DNA of 64,000 nucleotides from Sphingobium abikonense NBRC 16140 (lineage in GTDB: Bacteria > Pseudomonadota > Alphaproteobacteria > Sphingomonadales > Sphingomonadaceae): assembly GCF_001598335.1 (NCBI RefSeq), contig NZ_BCYT01000014.1, positions 18,793-82,792 on the forward strand, given 5' to 3'. The position numbers and the translations under genes were made by a program. This document shows, in pieces, positions 9,033 to 18,289 of the stretch. The first letter of the stretch is position 1; the number at the start of each line of letters is the position of its first letter. The notes beneath the pieces are model-generated. The model did not search any database, was not told the DNA's origin, and saw only the letters and a program-made list of their open reading frames with translations.

Positions 9033-9944
9033 TTACGCGAACAATATCTGCGACAGCTTGCGCCGTTGCGCCGCCACCCAGGGATCTTCCAGACCCACGG
9101 CCTCGAAAATCTTGACCAGTTGCGCGCGCGCCGCACCATCGTTCCAGGCGCGGTCGCGTCGGACGCTTTCCAGAAGCATGTCGGCGGCGCCATCGCGATC
9201 GCCATTGCCCATCAGGCCCGCCGCCAAGTCGAACCGCGCCTGATGATCGTCGGGATCGGCCGCGACTTTGGATTCGAGGTCGGACAGATCGGTCATGGGC
9301 CGCGCTTCGCGCTTCAACGCGATCGCCGCTCGGGCCTGATCGATGGCCGGATGCTTCGCCACTTCTGGCGACAAGCTGGCGATCAGCGCTTCGGCGTCGT
9401 CCAACTGGCCAAGAGCGATGAGGGCACGCGCCTGACCGCTGACGACCTCGGCATTGTCCGGGTCCATCTCCGCGATCTGGGAAAAGATCGACAGAGCACG
9501 CTCATGTTCGCCGCCCGCGAGCATTTCCTCACCCATGGCGATCAGCGGCGCGACCTCCTGTTGCAACGCCTTTTCATCGGACTCGATCGGCAGCTGGGCC
9601 AGCAACTGGTCGAGATATTGCTTGAACTGTCCTTCTGTCCGCGCCTGCGACAGATCGGCTACTGGCTGACCCTGAAACACGGCGTAGACCGTGGGTATGG
9701 ACTGCACGCGAAACTGGCTTGCGATAAAGCCATTTTCATCGACATTGACCTTGACCAGCTTGACGCCCTTGGCGGCATAGTCGGCGCAGACCTTTTCGAT
9801 GACCGGCGCCAGCTGTTTGCACGGTCCGCACCATTCCGCCCAGAAATCGACAATGACCAGGCTGGTGCGCGAAGGATCGACGACATCGCGGCGAAACGCC
9901 TCAACCGCCGCCTTTTCGGTGTCGCTCAGTCCCAGGGTCGCCAC
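9033..9944 (-). CDS. YbbN/CnoX-like thioredoxin with TPR domain
   Basis: A protein of about 303 aa: a thioredoxin domain (about 15-120) with the active site WAEWCGPCKQLAP, then helical TPR-like repeats (about 130-300, for example EEMLAGGEHERALSIFSQIAEMDP). This is the layout of CnoX/YbbN, a holdase that protects substrates and hands them to GroEL/DnaK. I start at the GTG at 9944 because AGGAG lies 8 nt before it; the frame continues to a TTG at 9962. It is first in the operon with the LON-domain and Trm112-like genes. Confidence 0.85.
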   Translation of the reverse strand: MATLGLSDTEKAAVEAFRRDVVDPSRTSLVIVDFWAEWCGPCKQLAPVIEKVCADYAAKGVKLVKVNVDENGFIASQFRVQSIPTVYAVFQGQPVADLSQARTEGQFKQYLDQLLAQLPIESDEKALQQEVAPLIAMGEEMLAGGEHERALSIFSQIAEMDPDNAEVVSGQARALIALGQLDDAEALIASLSPEVAKHPAIDQARAAIALKREARPMTDLSDLESKVAADPDDHQARFDLAAGLMGNGDRDGAADMLLESVRRDRAWNDGAARAQLVKIFEAVGLEDPWVAAQRRKLSQILFA

Positions 9945-10037
9945 GTCGTCATCTCCTGCCAATTTGGTCCGTCAAGGCCGCTGCCTTACAGCGCCTTATG
10001 TGGGGCGTCACCCCCAAGGAACAAGGCAGAATGGCGC

Positions 10038-10886
10038 TTAGAAGGTGTAGCCGACCCCGACTGCGCCGATCCACTGATTCTTCGACCCGGCAATCGCGAC
10101 CACAGGCGAGTCCGCATAATCGCCAAGCATGCGCGAATAGCCGCCAAGCGCAAAGAGCGTCCAACCCCGGCGAATGTCACCCGACAGGGAATAGCCGCCG
10201 GTCAGGTTGAGGTTGATCTTGCGAAAGCCGGACCCGTCGCCAGCGCGATCATAAGCGGGCAGCCCGCTCGCCACCGCCTGATCGGGCGTTACGTCGAAAT
10301 AATAGCGGCCGAATTTCTTGCCAACATAATCGGCCGACACGCCCAGACCGACAAAGCTGCGGATCGACAGGGGGGTGAAATATTCGATCGCAGGCGTCAC
10401 GATGATGCTGTCATGCGCGCCGGCCACATCCTTGGTGATGGTGACGCGCGCCGACAGATTGTCATAGGCGCTGGTAATCACGCCGGTCTTGCCAATGCCG
10501 ACGAAACCGCCCACCTCGATCGCGGTGTCGAGCTTGCCCAGCGCGGCAACCGCGTCGTCCTTGGTGCGCTTGCGGCTGGTGCGATCGAATCGTGCGCCGA
10601 CCACGGGGCCAAGCTGGACATCGATGCCGTCGTCGCTGCGATTGGGGATGACATCGACGAACAAGGCCGGCCCGCGCGTCCAGAAGGCGAAATCATGCAC
10701 CTTGCCGCGCAGCTGCGGCACGGGAATGACGCGATAATCGTCCGACCCTTCATAGCTTGGTATCACGGCGGCGCCGACGCCGACCGTGAGGTTGCTGTGA
10801 TCCTCCACCTCCTGTGCCTGGGCGGACGCCGCAAAGGACAGGGACGCGACAAAAGTCGCGGCCACAAGGCTACGGATGGATGGCAT
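10038..10886 (-). CDS. MipA/OmpV-family outer membrane protein
   Basis: A 282-aa protein with a Sec signal (MPSIRSLVAATFVASLSFAASAQA) and a beta-barrel pattern ending in GAVGVGYTF with a terminal aromatic. The opening DHSNLTVGVGAAVIPSYEGSDDYRVIPVPQLRG is typical of MipA/OmpV. Members are outer membrane scaffolds for murein enzymes or small-molecule channels; the role here is not readable. An ATG 18 nt upstream (10904) is in frame, but the chosen start gives a standard signal peptide. It is in the same orientation as the DUF2141 gene, 71 nt away. Confidence 0.85.
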   Translation of the reverse strand: MPSIRSLVAATFVASLSFAASAQAQEVEDHSNLTVGVGAAVIPSYEGSDDYRVIPVPQLRGKVHDFAFWTRGPALFVDVIPNRSDDGIDVQLGPVVGARFDRTSRKRTKDDAVAALGKLDTAIEVGGFVGIGKTGVITSAYDNLSARVTITKDVAGAHDSIIVTPAIEYFTPLSIRSFVGLGVSADYVGKKFGRYYFDVTPDQAVASGLPAYDRAGDGSGFRKINLNLTGGYSLSGDIRRGWTLFALGGYSRMLGDYADSPVVAIAGSKNQWIGAVGVGYTF

Positions 10887-10957
10887 GAAGACCCCTGTTT
10901 CCAATATTACTTCGGAAGGCAGAATGTTTCGGGGGGGTTACAGGTTCCCGATTGCCA

Positions 10958-11389
10958 TCACAGGAAATATTTGAGCTGGATATCCTGCTCGACCGGCGCG
11001 CCGCTGATCGTGAAACTGGCGGAGCGGAAACTGGGCGCGCCGAAACGCAGCACGGGGTTGCGCGAAAAGCCGACGCCTTCGCGCGGAATGCCGGCAAAGG
11101 TATCCAGCCGGCCATTGCGATTTTCGTCGTGAATGATGGCGATGGCATAACTGCCCGGCGTCAACTGCCCCAGCGTCACCGTGTCGCTGGACGCCGGGAT
11201 GGCGAAATGCCGCTTGTCGGGATCATCGGTGCAATCGGGGAAATGATCCGGGTCGCGGGTGACGCAGATCAATATCTGCCCCTTGGCCGACCGCAGCCCC
11301 TCCAGCGCCATGCTGAGCGGCTGCGGCAGGGTGACGGGCGCCGCGCCCATGACCAGATATGCTACCAGACTGAGACTGACCGCCTTCAC
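10958..11389 (-). CDS. DUF2141 exported protein
   Basis: A 143-aa protein: a short signal peptide to about residue 17 and a beta-sandwich domain with the DUF2141 hallmarks. These are LEGLRSAKGQILICVTRD at the front, LTPGSYAIAIIHDENRNGRLD in the middle and GIPREGVGFS after it. The start is GTG and overlaps the upstream desaturase-like gene by 4 nt. The function of DUF2141 is unknown; the HDEN.NG.LD segment resembles an acidic metal-binding loop. The operon link with a sterol-desaturase family enzyme points to envelope lipid work, which is inference. Confidence 0.8.
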   Translation of the reverse strand: MKAVSLSLVAYLVMGAAPVTLPQPLSMALEGLRSAKGQILICVTRDPDHFPDCTDDPDKRHFAIPASSDTVTLGQLTPGSYAIAIIHDENRNGRLDTFAGIPREGVGFSRNPVLRFGAPSFRSASFTISGAPVEQDIQLKYFL

Positions 11390-12114
11390 GCGCGCCCCTT
11401 CACAAATTCACCCAGCCCCTTGTCGGTGCCGCATAGACGGTCCCAGAAACGAAAATATAGCCCATAATTGCAAGCATAATATTCATGGTGGCGCTGATGA
11501 TGGCTCGCCGTGATCAGGCAGGCGCCCATCGGACCGCGCACCATCCAGCGCGGAAACATCTCCCACCCCATATGATTGCTGACCCCCATGATCGTCATGA
11601 CGGTCAGGACGACGGCCAACGCGCCGACATGGATGGGGATCAGGAACACGAGGCCTGGAATGACGATCGCTCCGGTAAGCGCTTCCCAGGGATGAAAGCT
11701 CATCGCCGCCCAGGCGGTCGGCGGGCGGCTGGCATGATGGACGGCGTGGGCGATGCGGAACAGGCGTGGCTGGTGCATCCAGCGATGGGTCCAGTAGAAC
11801 CAGCAGTCATGCGCCAGCAGGTAGAGCAGCACCGACAGCGGCAGATACCAGAGCGGATAGTCGCTGATGTCGCTGTATATCCGCGTCCAGCCCCGCGCCT
11901 GCCAGCCCCAGGCGACGATCCCCGCCGGCACGCCGTAGATGAAGGCCGAAAGAAGCGACCAGCGCATTTCGCGGCCCATCTGCCGCTCCAGCCCCCGGTA
12001 GAGACCGGGCTGGCGAATACGGGTCGCCAGCGCAAAGCCGCCGCTTGCCACCAGGTAGCGCACGCCGACGATGACGCTCATCGCCAGGGCGGACAGAAGG
12101 ATAGCTGCGACCAT
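11386..12114 (-). CDS. Sterol desaturase / fatty acid hydroxylase family membrane protein
   Basis: A 242-aa integral membrane di-iron enzyme. The histidine clusters are visible: HDCWFYWTHRWMHQ (about 108-121), HAVHHASRPP (about 128-137) and HHQRHHEYY (about 215-223), together with four or so hydrophobic segments. Members add hydroxyl groups to carotenoids, ceramides, sterols or ornithine lipids; sphingomonads use several, including sphingolipid and carotenoid (CrtZ-like) hydroxylases, so the substrate stays open. I use the ATG at 12114; a TTG at 12138 is also in frame. Confidence 0.8.
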   Translation of the reverse strand: MVAAILLSALAMSVIVGVRYLVASGGFALATRIRQPGLYRGLERQMGREMRWSLLSAFIYGVPAGIVAWGWQARGWTRIYSDISDYPLWYLPLSVLLYLLAHDCWFYWTHRWMHQPRLFRIAHAVHHASRPPTAWAAMSFHPWEALTGAIVIPGLVFLIPIHVGALAVVLTVMTIMGVSNHMGWEMFPRWMVRGPMGACLITASHHQRHHEYYACNYGLYFRFWDRLCGTDKGLGEFVKGRA

Positions 12115-12210
12115 GGGCGGCCTATAGCCTTGAAGCAAGGCGGGCGAAAGGGTGGAGCGCGCCGGGCTTTTCCTCGACGCTTGCCCAGCCGCCGACTGGA
12201 GCGTCGCGCC

Positions 12211-13101
12211 TCAGGTGCGCGGGCGCGCCTGCCGATAACTGCCCAGTTGCCGCACCCATTTGGTGTGGAATTCCAGCTCCGCCAGCGCCCGATCGACCGC
12301 CGCATCGCCCGGCATGCCTTCGATGTCGCAGAAAAATTCCGTGGCGGCAAAGCTGGCGCCGCGTTGATAGCTTTCCAGCTTGGTCATGTTGACGCCATTG
12401 GTCGCAAAGCCGCCCATCGCCTTGTATAGCGCGGCCGGCACATTCTTCACTTCGAACAGGAAGGTGGTCATGACCGGGCCGATGCCCGCGACCGGCCTTT
12501 TCGCCTCGCGCGCCAGCACCAGAAAGCGGGTCATATTATCGTCGCTATCCTCGATATTCTCCGCGATCAGCCGCAGCCCATAAAGTTCGGCCGCCAGATA
12601 GGGCGCGATCGCCCCTTCCCCCGGCGTCTTGCGTTCGGCGACCAGCGCCGCCGCGCCCGCCGTATCGGCATAGGCGACCGGCTGGATACCGCGTTCGCGC
12701 AGATAGTGGCGGCATTGGCCCAACGCCTGGACATGGCTGACCGCGCTCGTCACGGGCGTCGCATCGGGCGCCATCAGGCAATGACGGATACGCAGGAAAT
12801 ATTCGTCGATGACGTGGAGGCCCGATTCGGGCAGCAGGAAATGCATGTCCGCCACGCGCCCGTGCAGGCTGTTTTCGATCGGGATGATGGCACGGTCGGC
12901 CTCACCCTTGCGCACGGCATCGATCGCATCTTCAAACGCAAAGCAGGGCAATGGCACGCAATCGGGCGCATAGCCCAGCGCCGCCAGATGCGAATTGGCG
13001 CCCGGAGCGCCCTGATAGGCGACGGCGCGCGCCGGATCGGCTGCGGCCTTGGCGGCCAGGTCTGCGACGATCGCGCGGGCGGGGGCAGGATAATTTTCCA
13101 T
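12211..13101 (-). CDS. pheA: Prephenate dehydratase
   Basis: A 296-aa cytoplasmic enzyme turning prephenate into phenylpyruvate for phenylalanine. The catalytic domain covers about residues 25-205 (AYQGAPGANSHLAAL, IPIENSLHGRV, HVQALGQCRHYL). The C-terminal ACT domain (about 220-290) contains VNMTKLESYQRG, the phenylalanine feedback site. There is no chorismate mutase domain, as usual for monofunctional alphaproteobacterial enzymes. Divergent from cycM across 159 bp that should hold both promoters; I see no clear operator there. Confidence 0.95.
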   Translation of the reverse strand: MENYPAPARAIVADLAAKAAADPARAVAYQGAPGANSHLAALGYAPDCVPLPCFAFEDAIDAVRKGEADRAIIPIENSLHGRVADMHFLLPESGLHVIDEYFLRIRHCLMAPDATPVTSAVSHVQALGQCRHYLRERGIQPVAYADTAGAAALVAERKTPGEGAIAPYLAAELYGLRLIAENIEDSDDNMTRFLVLAREAKRPVAGIGPVMTTFLFEVKNVPAALYKAMGGFATNGVNMTKLESYQRGASFAATEFFCDIEGMPGDAAVDRALAELEFHTKWVRQLGSYRQARPRT

Positions 13102-13260
13102 TTGCGCCTGCGCGCTTAGGATTTCCCCCCGGCCGGCGCAAGCGCCCTGCGCATTCGTCTATCAACCCGGCTTGCACCATCGCGCCAGCCCCATTATGGC
13201 AGCGCACAAGAGGGGGCGCGACTGACAGCCGCCAGACAAGAGCAAGGGAAGTCGAGCGAG

Positions 13261-13929
13261 ATGGGCGATCGTTTCAATACCGTGGCGGGCTGGGCTTTGT
13301 TTGCGGGCATTATCGCCCTGGGTGGCGCGATCGTCAGTTCCAAATATTTCGATACCGAACGCCCCGAAAAGATGGGCTACGCGATTGAAGGCGTGGAGGC
13401 CGAGGGCGAAGGCGGCGACAGCGGCCCCAGCCTCAACACGCTGCTCGCGAGCGCCGACGTCGCGGCGGGCGAGAAGGTCTTTGCCAAATGCGCCGCGTGC
13501 CACACCGTGAATCAGGGCGGAGCCAACGGCATCGGTCCCAACCTGTGGGGAACGGTCGGCGAAGCAATCGCCGTGGGCAAGGCGGGCTTTGCCTTCTCCG
13601 ACGCGCTCAAGAGCAAGGGCGGCCAGTGGACGTTCGAAAATATGGACGCCTGGCTCACAAGCCCGCGTGAATTCGCGCCGGGCACCAAGATGACCTTCGC
13701 CGGCCTTGGCAATCCCGCCGACCGCGCCAACCTGATCGCCTGGCTGAATACGCAGGGGTCCAACCTCCCCCTTCCCGCTGCAGACGCCGAGCCGGCCGAA
13801 GCGAGCGCCACGCCAGCCGAAGCGGCGGGCAACGCGACCAATGCCGCCGAGAGCGTCGAAGGCGCGGCACCCGCCGGTGCCGCCACAGCCGGCGGCCCCG
13901 CCACGCCGACCACGGGCGAGAGCGAATAA
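13261..13929 (+). CDS. cycM: Membrane-anchored c-type cytochrome (CycM/c552-like)
   Basis: A 222-aa protein: one N-terminal membrane anchor (residues 8-27, not cleaved), a linker, then a class I cytochrome c domain (about 60-168). It has the heme motif CAACH and a distal methionine in GTKMTFAGL. CycM carries electrons from the bc1 complex to cytochrome oxidase in alphaproteobacteria. The last 50 residues are an Ala/Pro/Glu-rich low-complexity tail not needed for heme binding. The RBS is AAGGGAAG upstream of ATG. Confidence 0.9.
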   Translation: MGDRFNTVAGWALFAGIIALGGAIVSSKYFDTERPEKMGYAIEGVEAEGEGGDSGPSLNTLLASADVAAGEKVFAKCAACHTVNQGGANGIGPNLWGTVGEAIAVGKAGFAFSDALKSKGGQWTFENMDAWLTSPREFAPGTKMTFAGLGNPADRANLIAWLNTQGSNLPLPAADAEPAEASATPAEAAGNATNAAESVEGAAPAGAATAGGPATPTTGESE

Positions 13930-13943
13930 GCGCTATCAGCGTT

Positions 13944-13973
13944 TGACGGGCAGCGGCGCCCCCGCGCCCGTCA
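13944..13973. terminator. Hairpin between convergent cycM and ppx
   Basis: TGACGGGC (13944-13951) and GCCCGTCA (13966-13973) form a perfect 8-bp stem around a GC-rich 14-nt loop. The right arm includes the ppx stop codon. There is no clear T tract, so it may be a bidirectional terminator or simply an RNA end stabiliser. Confidence 0.45.
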
Positions 13974-15500
13974 GCTGTTCATCATCCGATATTTGAGCGT
14001 CATGGCTTGGGCCAGATGGCGCAGGCGACGTTCAACGGCCTCGCCATAGAGATCGGCGTCCTCTGCGCGCAGGTACAGGTCGATGCGGTCGTCGTGCCGC
14101 TCCAGCCGCGATACCGCCAAGGGGGCTTCGACTCCGCCCGACATGCGCTGGGCCAGTCGGATGGCAAGGCCCCACAGGATGGCGCGCTGCAACCGGTCGG
14201 GCCTGGCGATTCGCTCCAGCGCGGGCAGCGGCGCAACGCCGCCGCCAAAATGGCTGCAAAGTGCCTGTCCCAGCATCGCCCGTTCCGCCGCGTCGATGCC
14301 GACCCAATTGCTGTGCAGCGCGATTTCCACGCCGCGCTCGGCCCGAAAATCGGGATTGGCGCGCCAGCTGACATCGGCGAGCAGGCAGGCGGCCCGGCGA
14401 ATGCGGCGCGCCGAGGCATCGTCATCGGTGAACAACGGGGCGATCCAGCGGTCGATTCTGTCCCCATGGCCGCGAAAGCGCGCCTGCGCCTCCCCTTCCG
14501 CCTCGGCCGCGACCAACAGGGGATCATGCCCCCGGATTTCGGGCGGCAGCGCTTCGTACAGCAATCCTTCGCGCAGGCCATAGGCGGACACCACCAGCCG
14601 GCTCGATTTGAGCTGGCGCACCACCACCGACAACAAGGCAGCGGCATCGGGCAGCGTCGGCACGCGCGATCCCGTCATGGCCGGAATCTGTTTCAGCCGC
14701 GCCTTGTCGACATGGCTGACGATGCGGGTCAGCTGCTCCGCGCGCGCAGCCGTCATCTCATATTGATGGACAACCGGCAGCGGAAAATGCGTGAGCTGCA
14801 TGTCGAAGCGCGCCAGCGCCCGCCACGACCCGCCGACCATGTAGAAGGGCAGGCCCGGCTCCGGCGTCCATCCGGCCTTGTCCAGCATCTTGGCGACGGA
14901 GCGCTCCAATGCGCGCGGCCCCTTGGCGCGGATCTGCGGCAGGCGCAGCACGCCCAGCGGCAGCGATATGGTCTGTTCCACCGCCCCGCCCCGCACCCGC
15001 GCCAGTTCCAGGCTGCCGCCGCCCAGATCGCCGACAATGCCGTCCGCGCCCGGAATGCCCGACAAGACGCCCATGGCCGCGCCGATCGCCTCCTGCGCGC
15101 CGGTCAGCAATTCGACCGTCAGCCCCATGGCCTTGGCGCGGGCGATGAAGTCGGGGCCGTTGGTCGCATCGCGCACCGCCGCCGTGGCGACGCAGCGTAT
15201 TTCCGCGACCTTCATCGACCGGCACAGATGCGCAAAGCGGCCAAGGGCGCGCAGGCCCCGCTCCTTCGCTTCGGGCTCGATCGCTCCGGTGCGGGCGAGC
15301 GAGGCACCCAGCCCCGCCATCACCTTTTCATTGAACAGGATGAAGGGGATGCGGCGCGGCCCGTCATAGATGACCAGGCGCACGCTGTTCGATCCGATGT
15401 CGATGATCGCCGTGCGCGCATGGGCGGGCTCGGGCGAAGTCACCATCTGTTCGGCTACGGCCCGGACACGGCTCAGCATCGAATTCATGGCGTCGCTCAA
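13971..15500 (-). CDS. ppx: Exopolyphosphatase, Ppx/GppA family
   Basis: A 509-aa cytoplasmic phosphatase acting on polyphosphate or on pppGpp. It has the ASKHA-type phosphate loop IDIGSNSVRLVIYDG (about 33-47) and the second glycine-rich loop IVGDLGGGSLELARV (about 155-169). The C-terminal half corresponds to the HD-like region of longer Ppx proteins. Its first codon overlaps the ppk stop by 4 nt, so synthesis and breakdown of polyphosphate are co-expressed, as in many proteobacteria. Confidence 0.92.
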   Translation of the reverse strand: MSDAMNSMLSRVRAVAEQMVTSPEPAHARTAIIDIGSNSVRLVIYDGPRRIPFILFNEKVMAGLGASLARTGAIEPEAKERGLRALGRFAHLCRSMKVAEIRCVATAAVRDATNGPDFIARAKAMGLTVELLTGAQEAIGAAMGVLSGIPGADGIVGDLGGGSLELARVRGGAVEQTISLPLGVLRLPQIRAKGPRALERSVAKMLDKAGWTPEPGLPFYMVGGSWRALARFDMQLTHFPLPVVHQYEMTAARAEQLTRIVSHVDKARLKQIPAMTGSRVPTLPDAAALLSVVVRQLKSSRLVVSAYGLREGLLYEALPPEIRGHDPLLVAAEAEGEAQARFRGHGDRIDRWIAPLFTDDDASARRIRRAACLLADVSWRANPDFRAERGVEIALHSNWVGIDAAERAMLGQALCSHFGGGVAPLPALERIARPDRLQRAILWGLAIRLAQRMSGGVEAPLAVSRLERHDDRIDLYLRAEDADLYGEAVERRLRHLAQAMTLKYRMMNS

Positions 15501-17635
15501 CCCCCGCTGCGCAAACGCAAGGTCGGGACGGCGTCGCTGTCCAGCGCCGCGCCGCGTCCCGAAAGCGAGGGATTGGTCATGAAATAGCGATGCAGGTTGA
15601 ACGGCTTTTCGCCCATTTCGACGCGGCTATAATGGCCTTCGGCATCCAGCTCCCAGCTCTGTTCCGTATCTATGAGGTTGGCGACCATCACCTGATCGAC
15701 GATCTGGTCGTGCACGGTGCCGCTTTCCACCGGGGCGAGGAATTCCACGCGGCGATCGAAATTGCGCGGCATCCAGTCGGCCGAGCTGATATAGACTTTC
15801 GCGCCATTGTTGGGCAGCGCCTTGCCATTGCCGAACACGGTGATGCGGCTATGCTCAAGGAACCGGCCGACGACCGATTTTACCCGGATATTCTCCGACA
15901 TGCCCGGCACCCCCGGCCGCAGGCAGCAGATGCCGCGCACGATCAGTTCGATCCGCACGCCGGCATTGCTGGCGGCATAGAGTTTTTCGATGATGGCCGG
16001 GTCGACCAGGCTGTTCATCTTGGCCCAGATGGTGCCGGGTCGCCCGGCGCGCACATGGTCGATTTCCGCCTCGATCAATTCGCACAGGCGATTGCGCAGG
16101 TCGCGCGGGCTCATCACCAGTTTCTCCAGCCCCTGCGGTTCGACATAGCCGGTGATATAGTTGAACAGCGCGGCGGCATCGCGGCCATAATCGGGATCAG
16201 CGGTAAAGAAGCTGAGGTCGGTATAGATGCGCGCGGTGATCGGGTGATAATTGCCGGTGCCGAAATGGCAGTAGGTGCGAAACTGCTCCCCTTCGCGCCG
16301 CACGACCATCGACACCTTGGCATGGGTTTTCCAGTCGATGAAGCCATAGACGACCTGAACGCCCGCGCGCTCCAGCGCGTCCGCCCACATCAGATTCTGT
16401 TCCTCGTCGAATCGCGCCTTGAGCTCGACCACGGCGGTCACGGACTTGCCCGCTTCGGCCGCGTCGATCAGCGCCCGGATGATCGCCGATTGCTTGCCCG
16501 CGCGATAGAGCGTCTGCTTGATCGCGACCACATCAGGGTCGGACGCCGCCTGTTTCAGGAAGGATATGACGACGTCGAAGGCTTCATAGGGGTGATGGAC
16601 GACGATGTCCTTCGCCCGGATCGCCGCAAAACAGTCGCCGCCATATTCACGGATGCGCTCGGGAAAGCGCGGGGCATAGGGTTCGAATTTGAGGTCGGGC
16701 CGGTCCTCGTCGACGATGCCGGACAGGTCGCCGATGCCGACAAAGCCCTCCACTTCCTCGATGATCGCCTCATGCCCCTGGAGCATGTCCTGCAGCATTT
16801 CCTCGACCGGCTCGGGAATGCGCTCCTCAATCTCCATGCGGATGACGCGCCCGCGCCGGCGGCGCTTGATGGCGCTGCGGAAATAGCGGACCAGATCCTC
16901 GGCTTCCTCCTCGATCTCGATATCGCTGTCGCGGATGATGCGGAACACGCCGCTGTTGCGGACGCGATAGCCGGGGAAAAGGTCTGCTGAAAAGCGCCGG
17001 ATCACCGCCTCCAGCGCCATGTAGCGCGCCGGTTCCCCCGGCACGCGCACGAACCGCGCGAGCGAGGAAGGGATCATCACCAGCTCGCGGATCGGCTGCT
17101 TGTCCGACAGGCGCTCCAGATCGAAAACGATCGACAGCCCCTGATTGGGAATGAAGGGAAAGGGATGCGCCGGGTCGAGCGCCTGGGGCGTCAGGATCGG
17201 GAATATCTGTGTCAGGAAATGCTCGCGCAGCCAGGCGGCGCAGACATTGTCCATCTCGGCCGATGGCCCGATGACCTCCACCCCCACCTGCGTCAGTTCG
17301 CCATGCAGCGCGCCCCATACTTTCTGCTGCGCGCGCATCAGCGTGCCCGTCGTCTCGGTGATGGCGGACAATTGCTGCGCCGGCGTCAGCCCGTCGGCGG
17401 AGCGCATGTCGACATTCTGCAACTGCTGCCCCTTGAGGCCCGCGACGCGGACAGAGAAAAACTCGTCCAGATTCGCGCCCGAAATCGACAGGAAGCGCAA
17501 TCGCTCCAGCAGCGGATGAGCGCGGTTCATCGCCTCTTCCAGCACGCGCTGGTTGAACGCCAGCCAGGACAGCTCGCGATTGAAATAGCGATCGCTGGGC
17601 AGCGACAGATTGGCAATGGGATCGGCTTCGGCCAC
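15497..17635 (-). CDS. ppk: Polyphosphate kinase 1
   Basis: A 712-aa enzyme that reversibly makes polyphosphate from ATP. The N-domain opens with YFNRELSWLAFNQRVLEEA. The catalytic region contains AIKQTLYRAGKQSAI, ELKARFDEEQNL and DWKTHAKVSMVVRR, whose histidine is the phospho-acceptor of PPK1. A second conserved block (YCHFGTGNYHPITARIYTD) follows. Length and order are complete. The start is a GTG, 3 nt after the hdaA stop. It is part of the DUF2066-hdaA-ppk-ppx minus-strand operon. Confidence 0.95.
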   Translation of the reverse strand: MAEADPIANLSLPSDRYFNRELSWLAFNQRVLEEAMNRAHPLLERLRFLSISGANLDEFFSVRVAGLKGQQLQNVDMRSADGLTPAQQLSAITETTGTLMRAQQKVWGALHGELTQVGVEVIGPSAEMDNVCAAWLREHFLTQIFPILTPQALDPAHPFPFIPNQGLSIVFDLERLSDKQPIRELVMIPSSLARFVRVPGEPARYMALEAVIRRFSADLFPGYRVRNSGVFRIIRDSDIEIEEEAEDLVRYFRSAIKRRRRGRVIRMEIEERIPEPVEEMLQDMLQGHEAIIEEVEGFVGIGDLSGIVDEDRPDLKFEPYAPRFPERIREYGGDCFAAIRAKDIVVHHPYEAFDVVISFLKQAASDPDVVAIKQTLYRAGKQSAIIRALIDAAEAGKSVTAVVELKARFDEEQNLMWADALERAGVQVVYGFIDWKTHAKVSMVVRREGEQFRTYCHFGTGNYHPITARIYTDLSFFTADPDYGRDAAALFNYITGYVEPQGLEKLVMSPRDLRNRLCELIEAEIDHVRAGRPGTIWAKMNSLVDPAIIEKLYAASNAGVRIELIVRGICCLRPGVPGMSENIRVKSVVGRFLEHSRITVFGNGKALPNNGAKVYISSADWMPRNFDRRVEFLAPVESGTVHDQIVDQVMVANLIDTEQSWELDAEGHYSRVEMGEKPFNLHRYFMTNPSLSGRGAALDSDAVPTLRLRSGG

Positions 17636-17638
17636 GGA

Positions 17639-18289
17639 CTACTCGCGTTGCGCTGAGGAAGGATCGGACGGGACTATAGGCAGGATACCCGCGGATTGCA
17701 GGGCCTCTTTCGCCATTGCGACCGAAATCTTGCGTCCAGATGACAAGGCGGCGCGATCCAGCAGGCGCGTGATCATGTCGATGGCGGCATAGGACCGCTC
17801 GATCCGCCGCGCCAGCCAGTCTGGCACATCGGGGGAATAGGCCGCGCCAGCGGTATCGAAACTGCGCTGGATGAGCGCGCGCGTCAGCATCTCGTCGGGC
17901 GCATCGATGGCGACATGGGGAACGGCGGCCAGCCGGGATCGCAGGTCGGGCAAGGTGGCGGGCCAGCTGGCCGGCGGCGCCTGCCCCACCAGCAAGAGCG
18001 GGCGATGGTCCGTCTGCGCGGCGTTCCAAGCGTGGAACAGCCGATGATCGTCCAGCGGACGGCCTGCCTCCTGCGCATCGTCGATGACATCTCCGCTACT
18101 CATGCGGGCGAACTGACGCGCCAGCATCGAGCGTCCCGACCGGGCCGGTCCGACCAGCACGGCGATGGACAGCGGCCATTCGCGCCAGCGCTCCAAATAG
18201 GCGACGGCGACCTGATTGGACTCGCTCACCAGAAAATCGTCGTCGCCCTTCCCCCCATGGCCTTCGAACGGAAGGCTGATCTGGCTCAT
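17639..18289 (-). CDS. hdaA: HdaA-like DnaA-related replication regulator
   Basis: A 216-aa DnaA-family ATPase without the DnaA DNA-binding domain. It begins with MSQISLPF, matching the clamp-binding QxxLPF motif of Hda/HdaA. A Walker A-like GPARSGRSMLARQ (about 47-59) and Walker B-like DVIDDAQEA follow. In Caulobacter, HdaA bound to the beta clamp stimulates ATP hydrolysis on DnaA and so prevents over-initiation. The Walker A region is degenerate (R in place of K: GRS), as in several alphaproteobacterial HdaA. The start overlaps the DUF2066 stop (ATGA). Confidence 0.85.
   Translation of the reverse strand: MSQISLPFEGHGGKGDDDFLVSESNQVAVAYLERWREWPLSIAVLVGPARSGRSMLARQFARMSSGDVIDDAQEAGRPLDDHRLFHAWNAAQTDHRPLLLVGQAPPASWPATLPDLRSRLAAVPHVAIDAPDEMLTRALIQRSFDTAGAAYSPDVPDWLARRIERSYAAIDMITRLLDRAALSSGRKISVAMAKEALQSAGILPIVPSDPSSAQRE

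Noticed and set aside
9066..11132. Open frame of about 688 codons on the plus strand across the YbbN-like and MipA-like genes
   Set aside because: It spans two real minus-strand genes and their gap and has no domain pattern.
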